Source: Adiantum capillus-veneris
Lineage: Eukaryota > Streptophyta > Polypodiopsida > Polypodiales > Pteridaceae
Assembly: GCA_014529385.2 (NCBI GenBank)
Contig: CM043960.1
Location: forward strand, 24,335,896-24,399,895
Direction: 5' to 3'
Length of the DNA: 64,000 nt
Part shown: piece by piece, positions 43,230 to 54,530 of the stretch
Numbering within the stretch: the stretch's first letter is position 1
Layout of the letters: the number at the start of each line of letters is the position of its first letter
Notes under the pieces: model-generated
Told to the model about the DNA's origin: nothing
Seen by the model: only the letters and a program-made list of their open reading frames with translations
The model's database searches: none
Made by a program: the position numbers and the translations under genes

Positions 43230-43860
43230 CGACACGAAACGGCGGAATTCCACTTCCATTGGCCCCAAAGATTGGCATCCCTTTCAGTACTTTCTTATAA
43301 ATGCTTCACAAGGTACAAGGTCCGAAGGTCCTCCCTCTACAATTGCTCCCGCCAGAGAAGAGATAGCCCTTGAGTTCCTACACCTATAGGGCTACTTGCC
43401 CTTTGATTTAGCCGAGATTTCTCGAGAGAAATCTCTCTAAATCAACGTGTACTTGCTTGGGATTAGCACGTAGCTAATCTAGTACCTGTGCAAGAAGCTC
43501 TTGCCTCAGCAATCGAGCATGATTTCCCCACTACTGTACACACAGATGAAAAGCCCTTGAGCTGGGCAATATGATTCTATATTCAAAAGGGGGGAGAGGT
43601 GCACGAGAGCGGAATCATCGTGCTACATAAGACAGAGGAGAAGGCAAGCTTTCCATTAAAGTTGTAAACGTGCAACCACTACTCACACACACACTATAGT
43701 CACTTAATGAAGCTCAAGAACAGCCCTCCCTTGCTTCTACTCGATTTGGGTGTCCTCTTACTTAGGTGTCATGCAGAGTGTTCACAGACTGCCAAGTGTC
43801 CACTTTGCCCATTTGGTTAGAATTCGTAGTACCCATCAACTTATGAAGTCTCGTCGAGGG
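43230..43860 (-). mobile_element. Diverged LTR of the A/B/H family (remnant I)
   Basis: On the minus strand the R/U5-like block lies at 43261-43300. On the plus strand GGGATTAGCACGTAGCTAATC (compare AGATTAGCAATTAGCTAATC in A) and a following AAGCTCTTGCC resemble the LTR of A in the same order. No coding part or second LTR is seen, so this is a solo or truncated LTR. Confidence 0.6.
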
Positions 43861-43934
43861 GCCTAAATGACTTTAACTGAGCCTAGCCACCCTGTTACTA
43901 GTCAGATTTCAAAGACGATCGGCCCAACCATCTC

Positions 43935-44192
43935 ATGGCTGCCTGGTCTTCACTTATGTGGGTGAAAGTCTCGACCATCGAAAAGGCGACCAAGTCATTC
44001 GGCATTCACTATGCGGCTGGAGGTACAGACTCCCAAATCATTCTACGAGGAAAGATGGATTCAGATTGGGGTGGAGATCCAGATGAACGACGGTCAACTA
44101 CAGGTTATAGCTTTTCTTTTGGCTCAAGAGCAGTTTCATGAAGCAGCAAGAAACAGCCTACAGTTGCCTTATCTTCCACAGCTGCCCTATAT
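43935..44192 (+). pseudogene. Copia-type RNase H fragment
   Basis: Reads F-G-I-H-Y-A-A-G-G, then M-D-S-D-W-G-G-D-P-D-E-R-R-S-T-T-G-Y and G-S-R-A-V-S-stop-S-S-K-K-Q-P-T-V-A-L-S-S-T. This is the hallmark Ty1/Copia RNase H pattern (D-A-D-W-A-G-D, R-K-S-T-S-G-Y, W-S-S-K-K-Q). The Trp codon became TGA. Nothing else of the element is found nearby. Confidence 0.8.
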
Positions 44193-44424
44193 AGGCATTT
44201 CCCCCCTTGTACTTTTGGCATATGTTGAGTATGGCAGTAGCCAGCACTTTGGGCATCACTCTCTCTCTCTAGAGTTTTCATTCTGAAGTGTTGTCTGCGT
44301 GTCCTCTCTCTAGCGTTTTTTGGCACCATCAATCTCTCTCCCTCTCGACGTTTTGCCCTGAATCTCTCCTCTCTCTGCTAGCGCTTCCTTTCCTCTCCAC
44401 CGTGAGCTCCTACACGTGTGGTTA

Positions 44425-45021
44425 TGTCACGATTGTGACCATGTTAACAGTATTACATCTACTCCTAGTTGCAGATACGCAAAGTGCCATGCCAAGGAGA
44501 ACCCCTACGCTTGGATGGTCACGATCCTTCGCTCAAGAGACGTGTCTCTTCGCCAAAAGCCACACTCCTTCGACGACTGGTTGCACCCATTTGCTCTACG
44601 GGTGCGACTCTTCACCCAATGGTTGTAGCTCTTCGCCGAAAGGATGCGTCTTTACGTCTAAAGTCATGTCTCTTCACCAGGAGACATGTCTTTTCATTTA
44701 TGTCTCTTCGTCCTATATAAGGAGCCCTTATATCACACATTCAATCAATCAATCAACAGAGAGTCTTCTAAGTCTTGTTTTTTAGTACAGTTCAAGTTTC
44801 TTAAGTCTTAATCATGAGTTTGAAGTACTTAATTGAGGATTAGTCATAGTCACAGGGGACTCCCTTTTTCGAGCTTCCCGTCCCCACTTTTCCGTCCCCT
44901 TTTGCCGTCCCGCCCTCTTTTTTACACTAAAAATCCATTTGAGACCCGTCCCCCGTTCCCCGTTCCCCGTCCCGGAATGCGTCCCCTTGTGACTATGGGA
45001 TTAGTACCTAGAATCCTTACA
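44425..45021 (+). repeat. 5' LTR of element D
   Basis: 597 bp, TGTCACGATT to ATCCTTACA. It contains a run of short hairpin-like units (44520-44710) and a C/T-rich region (44870-44980) with repeated CCCGTTCCCCGT-type words. Confidence 0.75.
44520..44710. repeat. Hairpin-like CTCTTCG repeats in LTR D
   Basis: Repeats of the pattern xxCGTGTCTCTTCGCC, GTGCGACTCTTCACCC, ATGCGTCTTTACG, CATGTCTCTTCACC and ATGTCTCTTCGTCC about every 30-40 bp, several beside their own reverse complements (for example AGAGACGTGTCTCT). Confidence 0.6.
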
Positions 45022-45022
45022 G

Positions 45023-45034
45023 TGGTATCAGAGC
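45023..45034 (+). promoter_or_regulatory. Primer-binding site of element D
   Basis: TGGTATCAGAGC is an exact match to the plant initiator-Met primer site, one base after the LTR. Confidence 0.9.
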
Positions 45035-45807
45035 AAACTTTTTCCGGGGACCCCAAGGTTGTGGGCCTATCACCTTTGCCGCTACACTCTACCCTCTCCC
45101 AAAGTTGTATTGCAGCAGAAGAAAGGTGGTACACACACGCATATGCGCGCATAAGGTAACATGAATCTTTTTGTTTCAATTACATAAATAACGGACAACA
45201 CCACAGGGGGGTGTGTGGCGTACCCGGTGACTTTCGAGACAACTTCTGCTGGAGCCTCTCCGAGTGCCCTTTCCTCGGGTAGTACCCCCTTCGAACCCAT
45301 GGTCGCACCCCTTCATGTGAAAGGGTACCACACCGGCAAGCTGCCACCTCTTCCCAATGCTCGCACCCCTTGGCCTCTTCGCGATGCAATCTCGCACCCC
45401 TTGGCACATGACATGCGGGCATACGTGCCTCTTCGACAAGCCTTCAGCCTTGCGCTTTTTCACCAAACGTTGCCTTCATGCGTGCGCTGGCTGCTCTTCG
45501 TAAGCATTTTTCACGCTATTAACTTTAGCCAGCAGCGCAAGCCTTTTTTTTATTAACACCCCAAAGTGGGTGCCCAACTTGGCCGGCCACTCAGATTAAT
45601 TAAAGGGCCATGTGAAAGCACCCTTTCTCATTCAACTTACGTTAAAAACCAAAACAAGATGGACAGCCAACGATTTTAGAATTCAAACGTTGTCTCTCTC
45701 TCTCTCCTTTGCTTTGAGCGCTGGCAGGCCCCTATTGTGTACCCCTGATTCCGAACACTCCCGAACCCGAAATTATCATTTTTTCACCGGAGCGAGAACC
45801 AGTTCCA
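45035..45807 (+). other. Leader of element D before the E insertion
   Basis: No recognised protein. It contains repeated CGCACCCCTT words. A pyrimidine tract near 45695-45710 precedes the TTCCA target of E (45803-45807). Confidence 0.5.
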
Positions 45808-45841
45808 TGTGAGAGTGCGCGTGTGCGGAAGCATGAGAGAG

Positions 45842-45913
<72 letters not shown>

Positions 45914-46270
45914 AAATGCAAGATATGGTGAAGAGGGGGCGATCAACCCCCCACTGACTACCAGAGCAAGAGAACCTTAGTACAACAGATGTGATCTCTG
46001 TGAGATGAGATGTGGAAGTGGGTACCCCCTTGGCCCTATAAATAGGTGCCCAAGGGGAGGTAGGGCAAGGCCTGATAAAAATCCCCACCACCCAACAGAA
46101 AAATGATATATGGAAATATATGTGGGCACTCGACAAAAATGGGCGGCCGGCCCCAAACTCGGGCAGCCGGACCAGGAGCAACCTAGACTAAGGGTGGCCA
46201 GCCGGGAGACATACTAGCCGTAGAAGTATGCCCTAGACCTGAGAAGCAACAGAGTGGTGTAAATCTAACA
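45808..46270 (-). repeat. 3' LTR of element E
   Basis: 463 bp, minus-strand TGTTAGATTTACACC start. It is longer than its partner mainly because of a GA tract of about 60 bp at 45849-45909. CCTATAAATAGG near 46036 could act as a TATA element on either strand. Confidence 0.88.
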
Positions 46271-48790
46271 CCCCCTCTCAACATCGGATCAAGATGTCTG
46301 CTGCAATGTCCACTGAAGGATAGGCAAATGATCAAGATGTCTGCAGAAATGTCCATTGAAGGACAATACTCCATGAGTCTGGGGTGTCCCAACCGCCAAG
46401 AAATCTTCGTAATAAAGTGCAGTCACAAGCAGTGTAGCATACTGCTGTACTCCGCCGATGCAGTGTGAAGGTATTGCATGAAGGTCCCGAACTGAGTGTG
46501 AAAACAACTCCTTGCCGTGAAAGAAGTGCCAATAGACCTGCAAGTGTCCTGCCCAATAGGATCTGTGGTGTCTGTAGTCAAACCGTCCGGAGAAAATGGA
46601 GAAGCCCAGGAATCGTCATGAGAATAACCGGAAGCCTGTCAATGCATGAACCTACAACCCAATGTGGCCAGGTGGCTAAGCTATGTAAAGCTTCATGAAG
46701 GCCAGATGTAGTAATCTGCGCTGTAAACTCCTCCGGATCAAGGAAAGCAAGACTAAGCAGTCTACACTGTAGAAGCTATCGTAAGCTGCAACAGTCACCG
46801 ATAGACCGCACGGACCACCATCGGATGGTGTCCTATCAGTAGGTAGGGTAATCCAAGATGAGGGGAAAGCCAGACTCAACAGTCTTCGCTCTGAAGGGCC
46901 TCTAAGAAGAGGTGTGGTCAGACCAAGATGTTTGCACTGTAATCATCCTGTAGAATCAGGGAAGCTAGATTGAGCAGTCAGCGCTATGAAGATCCTCTGA
47001 GACGAGGAAAGGCAAGACCAATTTGTTTGCTCCATCTTGCCTGTATCTCTTGCCTCCAATCCTCCGGTGTCAACCAAAACAGAATCCGGGCCAACAACGC
47101 TATGAAGATCCTCTGAGAAGAGGAAAGGCCAGACCAATTTGTCTGCGCCATCTTGCCTGTATCTCTTGCCTCCAATCCTCCGGTGTCAACCAAAACAGAA
47201 TCCGGGCCAACATAGTCAGTGCTATGAAGATCCTCTGAGAAGAGGAAAGGCCAGACCAACTAGTCTGCGCCATCTTGCCTATATCTCTTGCCTCCAATCC
47301 TCCGATGTCAACCAAAATAGAAACCGGGCCAACAACGCCACCAAACCGCATCTCGGTGTGGCTCTCAATGGTGAATGATTTTGGAGTGGCCTACTGCCCA
47401 GGTCGGGGGATAAGTCTGTTGTAAGGATAAGTCTGGTGTAAGGTTACTGAGGGTGAGTGTAAGCAACTCTAAAGGTAGCAATCCAAATGATCAGGAGTGT
47501 AGAAGAGCAACTACACTACCATCCAAGCCAAGCTCCAGGTGACTCCGAATGTAGTCGCATAATGCCTGATCTCCCGCATCTCGCGGGTAAACTCTCCAAG
47601 AGAGTCCAAAGCACTGAAGTCCTACTCCAGTCTGTAGATCCAAGCAATGAACTTATCCAAGAAGAGATTCACGATCCTCTCCCTAAGTCCATGTAGATGC
47701 TCTTGTGTAAGCAAGTGATCTGACGTGTCGAGGTCAAGTGGTAAGTGTCTCATGTGAACTCCTCTGATGAGTGCATAGGTGTGTCCATAGCAAACCACAA
47801 GACACAACTGCCTTTGGAGTGCGCAACCCCCGAATGATGGCTGGAATGAATGGATCTCCCAAGGATCGTACGCCCGTAGATGATCAAGCCGATGTCGAAG
47901 ATACCGTGTACTGCAGCACTCACTGAGAGACCGCACAGGCCACCACCGACTGTTGTCCTGGCAGGAGGTAACTTAATCCTCTGTAAAAAAACTCCAACCA
48001 CGTGTTTGCTGTCCACCCAAAAACGCAACTGCGAGGTGATGAAAACGCTGGTCCAGCGATTTTCAGCGTGCTCATACGCTCCCGGCATGGTCCAAAGCGG
48101 TGCAGAGGAGTATGGGAAGGGTGGTGCGTCACTGTCACTACCCCAGATGGGCTGAAAACAGAGAAAACAGCAAGGGGTAATGGCTGAAATCTGTAGATTT
48201 GAAGAGGAACTTCGCCAGCAAGGCATCGGATGCCAAGCTGGGTAGGTGGTGGCGAGATCCGGTGTTCAGAAGCTGAGCGCTGCCCTCGTGCTGCAAAAAC
48301 GTAGGTCAATTTGCAGTCCACTTTTGCTACACTTGTTGGCACCAAAAACCTTTTGTTTGCTGAAAACACAAAGGCTTGATGGGTACCCTAGGTGCCCAGC
48401 AACTTGTGGAAGGTGTCAACGACACAAAGTGACCAATAAAACCGCCAAAAATGGGCTGAAAACCCAAAAACGCAGATAAAGGTCAAAAACGCAAATGTAG
48501 GAGGGACATTTCCGGCGACGAAACTGTCCCAAAAGTGTAGCGCATTCAGGGAAATCAGCAAATCTGATGTTTCTTGCAAAAAACGCAGGTTAAGGTGAGG
48601 TCCTCCGCGACAGAAATGGCTCTTGTTTTTGCGCTTGCCTGGCTGATGTAAAAGCGCTGGTAAATTTGGCTCCAGTTGCAAAAATGCTGGCTGATACCGC
48701 CCTTGGGAGATGAACCTGATGCGATGTAGCACCTCAGAATAGGTAGAGCCTGAAGCTGCTGATACCATGTGAACTGGCTGACTGATACCA
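46271..48790 (-). other. Non-coding interior of element E
   Basis: It holds a tandem repeat (46983-47337) and two diverged copies of a module containing GACCGCAC and CACCA words (46786-46850 and 47908-47972). Several open frames of 60-165 codons exist but none shows a family motif. TGGTATCAG (primer-like) occurs twice near the right LTR, at about 48761 and 48784 on the minus strand, a small duplication of the LTR/primer junction. Confidence 0.65.
46983..47337. repeat. About 118-bp tandem repeat, three copies
   Basis: Units start GCTATGAAGATCCTCTGAGA at 46983, 47099 and 47221 (periods 116 and 122 bp) and are nearly identical. More diverged half-units precede them from about 46740. Confidence 0.93.
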
Positions 48791-49183
48791 TGTGAGTGTG
48801 CGTGTGCGGAAGCGTGAGAGAGGAGAGGAGAGAGAGAGTAGACATAAACGCAGGTATGGTGAAGAGGGGCGATCGGTCCCCCCACTGACTACCAGAGCAA
48901 GTGAACCTCAGTACAACAGATGTGATCTCAGTGAGATGAGATGTGGAAGAGGGTACCCCCCTGCCCCTATAAATAGGTGCCCAAGGGAGGTAGGGCAAGG
49001 CCTAATAAAAATCCCCACGACCCAACAGAAAAATCATATATGGAAATATATGTGGGCGGCCGACCCCAGACTCGGGCAACCAGACCAGGAGCAACCTAGA
49101 CTATGGGTGGCCAGCACAGAGACATACTAACCGTACAAGTATGCCCTAGACCTGTGAAGCAGCAGAGTTGTGTAAATCTAACA
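48791..49183 (-). repeat. 5' LTR of element E
   Basis: 393 bp, very similar to 45808-46270 apart from the GA tract and small indels. It includes CCTATAAATAGG. Confidence 0.88.
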
Positions 49184-49398
49184 TTCCAGAGGGCGCTTTA
49201 GTTTCCAAGGGCATTCCAGTTCCAGAGCAATACCTGTTCCAGTTCTTGCCGGAGAATTCCCCTACACACGATTTACCAGAGCAATTTATCAGAGCCGGAA
49301 CCCATTCCGAACGTAGTTTCCGCTCTCGGAACACACATCCCAGAACCTGTTCCCGACCCAGAACCTTCACCTATTCGAGTTCACTTTGCGAAGTAAAC

Positions 49399-50520
49399 AT
49401 GCCGAATTCTCAAGACGGAGGTGGTCAATCTAACGATGCCCTTACTCTTATCAAGGAGCAGATGGCCACACTCTCCACAAGTCTCGCATCACTTCACACT
49501 CGTTTGGATCAGATGCAGACGCAAAACACTTCTCAAAGTCGTCCTGCTGCTTCTCGGATTACATATGCAGCATCTTCCTCACCTTCTTCCGAAGCTTCAG
49601 TAAACGAGCCAAACGAACCAGATCCAACTAAAGAGGTAGACAATCGCGAACTTCAATCACTTTACAAAATTTTTAATGTTGCACAGAAGAAGCAGCTTGA
49701 TATTAAACTTCCGGAACCGTACACTGTCGCCGCGACAAGCACGTGCTGGACCAATGGCTATTCAAAATGGAGGTTTACTTGTCCAACACGGACTTAGTCG
49801 AGAGTAAAAAAGTTGCACTTGCTAGTTCTCTGCTTTGGTGGCAATGACGGGTTGCTGATGATAAACACACCTTCTTGGGATAAATTCCGCCGTGCTATTC
49901 ACAAGGCGTTCGAACCTGCTAATGCGGATTTTCATGCTCGGTCCTCTCTTCGCCGCCTGAGCCAGACAGGTTCCTTGGTCGCATACATCTCAGAGTTCCA
50001 AAGGCTAACTCTGGAGATAGAGACCCTTAGTCCCTCCGATAAACTTCACACATTTATTGACGGACTCGAACCCAACCTGAAGGACGATGTGCACAAATAC
50101 AACCCTACCACCTTGGATGCTGCAATTGCCTATGTGGAGCGTCTAGGCGATAAACGGTGCCCTACACGGAATTTTCTCTTTTGGTGACAGATCTTCAAAT
50201 AGCGCTCGCTTTTCAGAATGCGATCGCAAAGACAGCTATAGCCAAAGTCAACAACATCAGTCTCAGTTCAGACAGCAAGCCACAACACCTTATTCGACTT
50301 CAAGGTTCTATTCTCAAGATGGACAATCTCAAAGCAGATCTTCTTTAAATGTTCCTCCACTTGATCGTGGTAAAGGACGTGATCTTTCTCAAGATCTGCA
50401 TTCCAATAGTCAGCAAGGCTCTTTCTCAAATGCATCTTCGACTTCAAAGAAGGATGACTTATGTACAATTTGTGATGGTGACCATAGATGGTATCAATGT
50501 CCAAAGAGACCAAATCCATC
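49399..50520 (+). pseudogene. Gag of element D
   Basis: Starts M-P-N-S-Q-D-G-G and continues M-A-T-L-S-T-S-L-A-S-L-H-T-R-L-D-Q-M-Q (a short coiled-coil-like heptad). After a frameshift near 49735 comes a retrotransposon gag domain (49813-50187: F-R-R-A-I-H-K-A-F-E, L-R-R-L-S-Q-T-G-S-L, Y-I-S-E-F, F-I-D-G-L-E-P). Then a basic region and the knuckle C-T-I-C-D-G-D-H-R-W-Y-Q-C (50464-50502; CX2CX3HX4C). It differs from gag of A, B and C, so D is another Gypsy lineage. Two frameshifts disable it. Confidence 0.75.
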
Positions 50521-50689
50521 TAATTTGAAAAGAAATTCCAACGCGGAAACACCATTAAATTCTAAACAACCAGATTCTGCTAAGAATAAAGGAAAATCAG
50601 TGGTCAATACGATTCGTGTCTCAAAGGATACGACTATCCTTATGAAGCACGCTCACTGTGGTTCTTCAATTTAGGAGCCTCTCTCAAAT

Positions 50690-51125
50690 CAGGTTTTGAG
50701 TCTTCTTGGAACTATCAATGGTTGCTCCATCAATATTTTGGTGGACAACGAATGCTCGAATAATTTTGTCAGCACTCACAGCTTGGCTTACCAACTCAGA
50801 AGACATCTCACTTATATGATGTGGAATTAGCAGATGGATCAATTTTGACTTGTGATCAGACAATTCAACAGTTACAGTTCGATATTCAAAATTATGCAGA
50901 TCAATTGGATTTTGAGGTCATGCCTTTATCTTACTACGACATGATTGTTAGTCAACATTGGTTATTCCAATATGATCCAGCAAATAGCTTTTGAGGACAT
51001 ACTATCAATTTGTTCAAAGATGGACCTGAACTAATTTTACACGGGCTTTATCGTGCGGAACGAGTGATTCAAGCCTCGCGTTTACTAGTCAAACGACATG
51101 ATACAGAGGAAATGAAGCAAATATG
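50690..51125 (+). pseudogene. Protease-like region of element D
   Basis: L-G-T-I-N-G-C-S-I-N-I-L-V-D-N-E-C-S places D-N-E-C at the D-S/T-G active-site position, so the essential Gly is lost. Further on, after a frameshift, V-E-L-A-D-G-S and M-P-L-S-Y-Y-D-M-I-V-S-Q-H-W-L match the back half of Gypsy aspartic proteases (compare D-V-I-L-G-M-x-W-L). Confidence 0.65.
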
Positions 51126-51800
51126 ATCTTCGATGCACATGGAGAGATTCTAATTGATGAATTTTTGAATTCATTAACTTCTGTTGAATCAATTAACGAA
51201 GACAAAGACGATTTCAAGCAAGAAGTTTTCCAAGTGACACTTCGTTACCAAACAGAGATAAGGACATAGTTGCAAATTCCAAGTCTGAAGATGACTATGC
51301 TTTCTTTGATTCTTTGCTAGATGATGATATGCCAATTGCAAGTCATGAAGTGGCAGTTTCTAAAGATGATTCTGAAGAATTTTGGCATTTGTTATTGGAC
51401 ATGATTACACTCTAAAGCCAAAATCCTCTCCAGTGATTACTAAAGTTGAAGTTACCCAATCTATAGAGTTCTTTGAGAAGATTTTCTCTTCACCAAATAT
51501 TTCACAGTTATGGGAAGATCTTAAATTATAAAACTTACGTCGCATGAAGGATTTTGAAGATCAATCTCTTGTTGCAGTCAACCTGATTAAACCAGATTCT
51601 TCTCAAAAGAATTTGAACAATGCAATGACATGGGATTTAGCAGTAAAAGCAAAAAAAATTCACAAGAAGCGAAAGTTCAACACAGAGACTTCTGATAACT
51701 CAAAGATTGAAGATTTTCGAAGATTCAATGCTTTTCCAAAGTTCTATCGAGATCAGAAGTCATTTCTTTGACACGGGCTCTCATTTTAAATGGGAGGGAA
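51126..51800 (+). other. Non-pol 3' region and polypurine tract of element D
   Basis: It holds only acidic/basic low-complexity frames (such as 51544-51771, Lys-rich) where pol would be expected. It ends AAATGGGAGGGAA (51788-51800), the polypurine tract, directly before the LTR stub. Confidence 0.6.
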
Positions 51801-51842
51801 TGTCACGATTGTGACTATGTTAACAGTATTACATCTACTCCA

Positions 51843-53284
51843 ACCTCCGCCATGTACACCCAATCTGTCTCTCGGGTGGTTATCGGGAAAATTTGTGTAT
51901 TGTGTGTATTCTCCAAAGTGTAAGAATAGTCCACTGTAAAGGACAAATATGAAAGATCAATAGCCACTGCATCAGTTAAGGTGATGTCTCAAGGTCACCA
52001 ATCTGCGTAATCTTAGAGCTAAAATATAATCCACTATACTTCTTTGTTGCATGCACATGGGCCTCACCTCCCTAGCCTCCCTTGCGATTTTGCCCTCAAA
52101 CCAGCCCTCGACTGCCACAAACGGGGCACACTATTCGCAGTCATTCAAGCTCCATTGGGAGAAGGATGGATCATTTCTCATAAATACAATCTAGGTTGAT
52201 TTCCAAGTGCACAAAGGGTGCACAAATGGATACGGTCATACAATCAGAACAGTTAAGAAAATGTCTACCACATGCCTCCTTCCCCCATACTAAACGCCAT
52301 CCATAGTAACTCTTCACTAGAGAGAGAGGAAATGGCAGCAAAACACAAACGTACTCTAGAACCCAGTTGCCATATGCCCAACCTGGTGCATGGAAAGGAT
52401 GGCACACATTGTTGTAGATAAGCCATTGATAGGGCCCCTTGATTCCCTGATCCACCCAATCTCTGAGTGATTAGACGCAAAGTCAATTGATCAAGCATTT
52501 GTCAATCCCACACGCTCCAGGAAAGGAGGGCCACATGTTGCTCTACATGAGCAACAGACTTCCCGAGTGACCACCAAGCAAAGAAATGAAGCATTTGTTA
52601 ATTTCCACAAGCTGCCAAATGAGCAATGCAGAATCCAATCAAAGAGTTCACTGAATCAAAGCAGCCCTTAGCAACTATTTACAGAAATGGCATCATCCTT
52701 TGAACAACCTGAGGCACCGCACTCTTGAGCTTGCCAGAGAACAACAGAAATGAGATGCACATCCCTAATCCAGTAGAGTTGCCTAAGATCTGACAATGTC
52801 TGCATGTAAACTGCTACGAGCTAGGTTGACAAAAAACTGTTAATGTTGTGTGTCAACCACTATAGAAGTTTATCCACAATCAAAGGCATTCTCAGATTTT
52901 AGCTGCCCTCATAGAAAGCGTAAAAATACTGAGTTTTAGCACCAGCTTGATGCCTTGACGCTTGGCTGGAGGAGCAATGTCTTCGCACTTGCACTCTGTT
53001 CAAAGGCCGACTCGATGAAATGCCTAAAAGTCCATATTTACATAATTGCCTAGGATCAAATTGCATAGGTCTAAGATCTGCACCCTGTCAATAGTAAACG
53101 TTGTCCTGTGAAGCTTCTGAAGCTACATGCACACACACTGTTTGCAGGGCAATGGTTTATATACTCGCACTCAATGTCTAGAGCTGAGGTGAGAACCCTT
53201 ATCTTGATGTGTAAGCAAAGCCTGAGACTGATTGTGCAGAAATGGTTCATTTTAAACAAAAAACGAGATATGCAAAGGATAAAT
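51843..53284. other. No gene recognised
   Basis: Ordinary-composition sequence, with a 94-codon open frame on the minus strand (52171-52455) that has no family motif. I see no repeat or RNA gene here. Confidence 0.6.
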
Positions 53285-53300
53285 CAGAAGGGGACTGACC

Positions 53301-53402
53301 TTGGACAAGAAATCATCTTCAGCTTGCACGTGATCGACGGTCATTGGAACCCCCACGGGCAATCGTTGAAGATAGGTGATCCTGACCTGAGCTTCAGCTA
53401 GC
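53301..53402 (-). other. Possible small exon, unknown product
   Basis: On the minus strand a frame reads A-Q-V-R-I-T-Y-L-Q-R-L-P-V-G-V-P-M-T-V-D-H-V-Q-A-E-D-D-F-L-S-K and is followed by a splice-donor-like AAG|GTCAGT. The upstream side (53430-53670) is CT-rich on this strand, as in many plant 5' leaders. No downstream exon could be joined with confidence. This is weak evidence. Confidence 0.2.
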
Positions 53403-53444
53403 TTCTAAACTGTCGTTGAGTTGGTCGAAAGGCACTGTGTGAGT

Positions 53445-53448
<4 letters not shown>

Positions 53449-53483
<35 letters not shown>

Positions 53484-53630
53484 AGAACGTAAGAGGCGCG
53501 ACTGGGGGGAGAGAGAGAGAGGAACGTAAGAGCACTATACAGGAAGATTTCTCCAGGAGAAAGCGACAGAGAGAGCACGAGTACAAATCCCGTGCGTGCG
53601 TGTGTGTGTGAGAGAGAGAGAAAGATAGAT

Positions 53631-53666
<36 letters not shown>
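53449..53666. repeat. Cluster of (AG)n tracts
   Basis: Separate AG/GA runs at about 53449-53481, 53507-53521 and 53609-53667, with a TG run at 53599-53609. Confidence 0.93.
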
Positions 53667-53668
<2 letters not shown>

Positions 53669-54530
53669 GGCAGCCTATGCAGCTAGTATTATGTGTTCTA
53701 GTATGTGTCGAAGTGAAGGGCAAGCAAAGGTGTTCAATTTCGGAAGGGCATTTGGAGGAACGCCAGAGCCAGCTTCGTGTGTGTGTGTGTGTGGCCCACT
53801 GGCCGAGACACGCTGCCACGCACCCGTGAGCCACATAAACGCGGGAGCAGCTCAGGGAACAGCAGCCTTTTCTCTACTAAAAGTAGTAAGCGCGACAGCA
53901 AGCGTTAGCAGTTAATGTCAATTGTCTGCTTCATCGCCATCGCCAACGAGCAAAGAAATGCGGAGAAACGAGCCGTGTCAGCAGCAAGAAGAACAAGACC
54001 GACCAGAAATCCACGATGCCTTGCTTGCCTCTTTTCTGGTTCTTGTTCGATCGATCTTTGTGAAACAAGTGTTAGCGTGTCATGAATTGCTGCTGTTTAT
54101 TAAGAGAGAGACGGAAAGAGACATTAGGACGTTACGAGAGGGAAAGCGTCAAAAGAAGACACGTTCTTCTCTCTCCTCCATTTCTCCCTCTCACACACGT
54201 ACTACAGCTTACGGGCCGGCTCGCTCTTTTCTTCTTCTTCTTCTCTCTCTCTCACTCTCACACACACACACACGCACGCACGCAGTGTGCGCACACATTG
54301 CTTATAAAGTTCTCTGCTATTATAATCTCGCCCACATCATAGCTCGCGCATTGTCTCTCTCAACAGAAGGCAAGCTATCATGTCACCTTGAACCCTACAC
54401 TAACTTCCATATTCTGTTTGGCGAACGCTGATGAGCACTGCCATACACCAACTCAAACACGCAACAGAGGAAAGCCTTGTAGGCTATGCCTCATTTCGCA
54501 GCTTGTGGAGGGAGGGAGAGAGGTTTTGAA
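53667..54530. other. No gene recognised; CT/CA-rich stretch
   Basis: An open frame of about 169 codons (53922-54431) contains Ser/His/Thr low-complexity sequence from TCTC/CACA repeats (54235-54292) and no family motif. I treat it as chance coding potential. Confidence 0.5.

Larger units (their letters stand above)
45808..49183 (-). mobile_element. Non-autonomous Copia-like element E (LARD/TRIM type)
   Basis: Two LTRs (45808-46270 and 48791-49183) end TG..CA and are flanked by the exact duplication TTCCA (45803-45807, 49184-49188). Orientation is minus: TGGTATCAG follows the right LTR on the minus strand as primer site, and GAGAGGGGG precedes the left LTR as polypurine tract. The 2.5 kb interior has no gag or pol motif. 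This element sits in the leader of D. Confidence 0.88.
44425..51842 (+). mobile_element. Gypsy element D (gag and protease only), carrying E
   Basis: The 5' LTR (44425-45021) and a short 3' LTR stub (from 51801) share their first 42 bp almost perfectly (TGTCACGATTGTGAC start). Between them: primer site, leader, gag, zinc knuckle, a protease-like region and a polypurine tract (AAATGGGAGGGAA), but no RT, RNase H or integrase. E is inserted at 45808. Deleting E leaves about 4 kb. D is therefore a pol-less derivative. Confidence 0.78.

Noticed and set aside
47750..48226. 158-codon minus-strand frame inside element E, considered as Copia pol
   Set aside because: No RT, integrase or RNase H motif could be found. 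Part of it repeats a non-coding module at 46786-46850.
51801..51882. GGTTA as a firm target duplication of element D
   Set aside because: The 3' LTR is cut after 42 bp and the right-hand GGTTA is about 35 bp beyond it, so the match may be chance.
53922..54431. 169-codon frame
   Set aside because: Low-complexity Ser/His/Thr content from TCTC and CACA repeats; no motif.
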